Shown: positions 6,752-8,581 of the stretch, piece after piece | Position numbering within the stretch: the stretch's first letter is position 1 | How the letters are laid out: each line of letters starts with the position of its first letter | Assembly (NCBI GenBank): GCA_046262735.1 | Contig: JBHEMD010000196.1 | Span: 1 to 8,581 of the forward strand | Reading direction: 5' to 3' | Length of the DNA: 8,581 nucleotides | Source of the DNA: AV17 sp046262735 | GTDB lineage: Bacteria > Verrucomicrobiota > Verrucomicrobiia > Chthoniobacterales > UBA10450 | Notes under the pieces: model-generated | Seen by the model: only the letters and a program-made list of their open reading frames with translations | What the model was told of the DNA's origin: nothing | Databases searched by the model: none | Translations under genes and position numbers: made by a program

Positions 6752-7798
6752 TTGAAATCACATCTACAAACTGTCTTCCTCGTTTGGGTTTTCATCGGGA
6801 CGCTGCTTGCGGCTTGCCGTCACAAGAAAGAAGCAGAGTTGGTCGATTTGCCCGGCCTGCAGCCCTTGCAAAAGGTGGAGGACAATATCGTCCAGGAAAA
6901 CTGGCAATTCCGCGTCAAGACGCGCAGCCTTTATAACGCGAGCAAATTTGATGAGCTGGAAGCGCTGGCGAATCAGCTCCGCGCCACGCGGGCGCGTTTC
7001 GGCAATGGCTCGTGGAAAATTTACCAGTTTTACGAAGCACTCGGTTGTCGCTCTGATGAGCCGGAGACGATGTGGCAGCTGCATGAAACCATTCACGAAA
7101 AATGGGACGCGGCTAAACCGCGGTCCATTACAGCGCGTGTGGCTCACGCCGATTTCCTTATCGAATATGCCTGGCACGCGCGCGGCAGCGGTTATGCCGA
7201 TACGGTGAAGAAGGAAGGCTGGCGTCTGTTCGGCGAACGGTTGGGCAACGCGAAAAAACTTCTCGATCAGTCGCGCGAATTCGAGCCGCAGTGTCCGATG
7301 TGGTGGGACGTCTACATGATCCTGGCCCGCGGGCAAAGCTGGGACTGGGACGATTTCGAAAAACTTTTCCAGGAGGCAAAAAGATTCGAGCCGCAGTTTT
7401 TCGCGTTCGACAACCAGAAGGCGACTTACCTTTTACCGCGCTGGCATGGCAATCCGGGCGACTGGGAGTATGCCGCCAGTTTGGAAGTGAATCGGCCAGG
7501 TGGACTCGGCGCCGAAACCTACGCGCGCGTCGTCAGCAACATCAGTGGTTATTATTACAATGTGTTCCGTGAATCGAAAGCGTCGTGGCCCCTGACTCGC
7601 GAAGGCTTCGAGCTAATGCGGCAAAGGTACCCGGAATCGCTCGAGATTTTGAGCAGTTATTGCCGGCTTGCTTGTTTGGCTGACGATCGAGTAACAGCGC
7701 GAAAACTTTTCGACGAACTCGGCGGCCGAATGGTAAGCGGCAGCTGGCGCGATCAAAACGCCTTTCGGCGTTGTCGGAACTGGGCCTACAGCCAGTGA
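6752..7798 (+). CDS. Lipoprotein, DUF4034-like helical repeat protein
   Basis: 348 residues from TTG 6752, the only start that keeps the signal sequence; no good ribosome site is visible. MKSHLQTVFLVWVFIGTLLAAC is a lipoprotein signal peptide with lipobox LAAC, so C22 would be lipidated after cleavage. The body is alpha-helical and TPR-like: YNASKFDELEALANQLRATR (61-80), RARFGNGSWKIYQFYEALG (80-98), and LLPRWHGNPGDWEYAASLE (227-245), a pattern I associate with DUF4034 proteins and related helical-repeat proteins. The C-terminal part (RYPESLEILSSYCRLACLADDRVTARKLFDELG) again looks TPR-like. Function is unknown; an envelope-anchored scaffold is a reasonable guess. It follows a strong terminator by only 36 bp, so it probably has its own, unidentified promoter or depends on readthrough. 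Confidence 0.8.
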   Translation: MKSHLQTVFLVWVFIGTLLAACRHKKEAELVDLPGLQPLQKVEDNIVQENWQFRVKTRSLYNASKFDELEALANQLRATRARFGNGSWKIYQFYEALGCRSDEPETMWQLHETIHEKWDAAKPRSITARVAHADFLIEYAWHARGSGYADTVKKEGWRLFGERLGNAKKLLDQSREFEPQCPMWWDVYMILARGQSWDWDDFEKLFQEAKRFEPQFFAFDNQKATYLLPRWHGNPGDWEYAASLEVNRPGGLGAETYARVVSNISGYYYNVFRESKASWPLTREGFELMRQRYPESLEILSSYCRLACLADDRVTARKLFDELGGRMVSGSWRDQNAFRRCRNWAYSQ

Positions 7799-7886
7799 GG
7801 TTGAGAGGAGCGTTCGGTGCGACGACGAGTTTGGAGTGCGTCACTGCTACGGCGTTTTTCAATTCGCTCCGGCGTGTCTCGTAGAA

Positions 7887-7933
7887 TTGCCATCATTTTT
7901 GGATCTTTGATAAATACATGCTCCCGGCATAAT
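7887..7933 (+). promoter_or_regulatory. Probable mreB promoter region
   Basis: Two overlapping sigma70-like options lie upstream of mreB. One is TTGCCA (7887-7892) with GATAAA (7909-7914), spacer 16 bp. The other is TTGATA (7907-7912) with CATAAT (7928-7933), spacer 15 bp. The region is locally AT-rich compared with its surroundings. The evidence does not decide between them. Confidence 0.4.
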
Positions 7934-7996
7934 CATTGCTGCATTAGCGGCCCTAAAGCCAACATGCGCTCTCAGGGACGGAGCGCGATCAAATCA

Positions 7997-8581
<585 letters not shown>

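Noticed and set aside
7757..7772. AACGCC-TTTC-GGCGTT hairpin as a terminator
   Set aside because: It sits inside the lipoprotein coding sequence before the stop and has no T-run.
7964..7996. Earlier in-frame ATG for mreB
   Set aside because: Adds 11 residues before the usual MreB N-terminus and has no better ribosome site.

Overview
The window reads as a piece of a GC-rich Gram-negative chromosome, most likely from a verrucomicrobial lineage of the Chthoniobacter/Spartobacteria kind. This rests on three things: an MreB whose N-terminus looks verrucomicrobial to me, an ADOP-type permease (common in Acidobacteria and Verrucomicrobia), and Pup-proteasome pathway genes outside Actinobacteria. 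The assignment is inference; there is no rRNA or other phylogenetic marker here.

Layout from left to right. (1) 1-1294, minus strand: N-terminal 431 codons of a MacB/FtsX-type (ADOP-like) permease running off the left edge. (2) 1419-1492, minus: tRNA-Asp(GTC). (3) 1681-5539, plus: a promoter with a perfect TATAAT box, then the proteasomal AAA+ ATPase (Mpa/ARC), a REP-associated tyrosine transposase (RAYT) between two inverted REP hairpins, and the Pup deamidase/depupylase Dop. The RAYT stop overlaps the dop start as TGATG. (4) 5540-5850: an intergenic stretch holding, on the minus strand, what looks like the two ends of a decayed ligD (NHEJ polymerase/ligase). (5) 5851-6654, plus: an exported protein of unknown function, followed by a 13-bp perfect-stem terminator. 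(6) 6752-7798, plus: a lipoprotein resembling the DUF4034 group. (7) 7997-8581, plus: the first 195 codons of mreB, running off the right edge.

Mpa and Dop belong to one pathway. Dop prepares the C-terminus of a Pup-type modifier and removes the modifier from substrates; Mpa unfolds tagged proteins into a 20S core. No Pup/UBact gene, no prcA/prcB and no pafA is visible, so the operon is either split across the genome or incomplete. The most unusual architecture is the RAYT/REP module sitting between mpa and dop while keeping dop translationally linked. The other buried signal is the ligD remnant just after dop.
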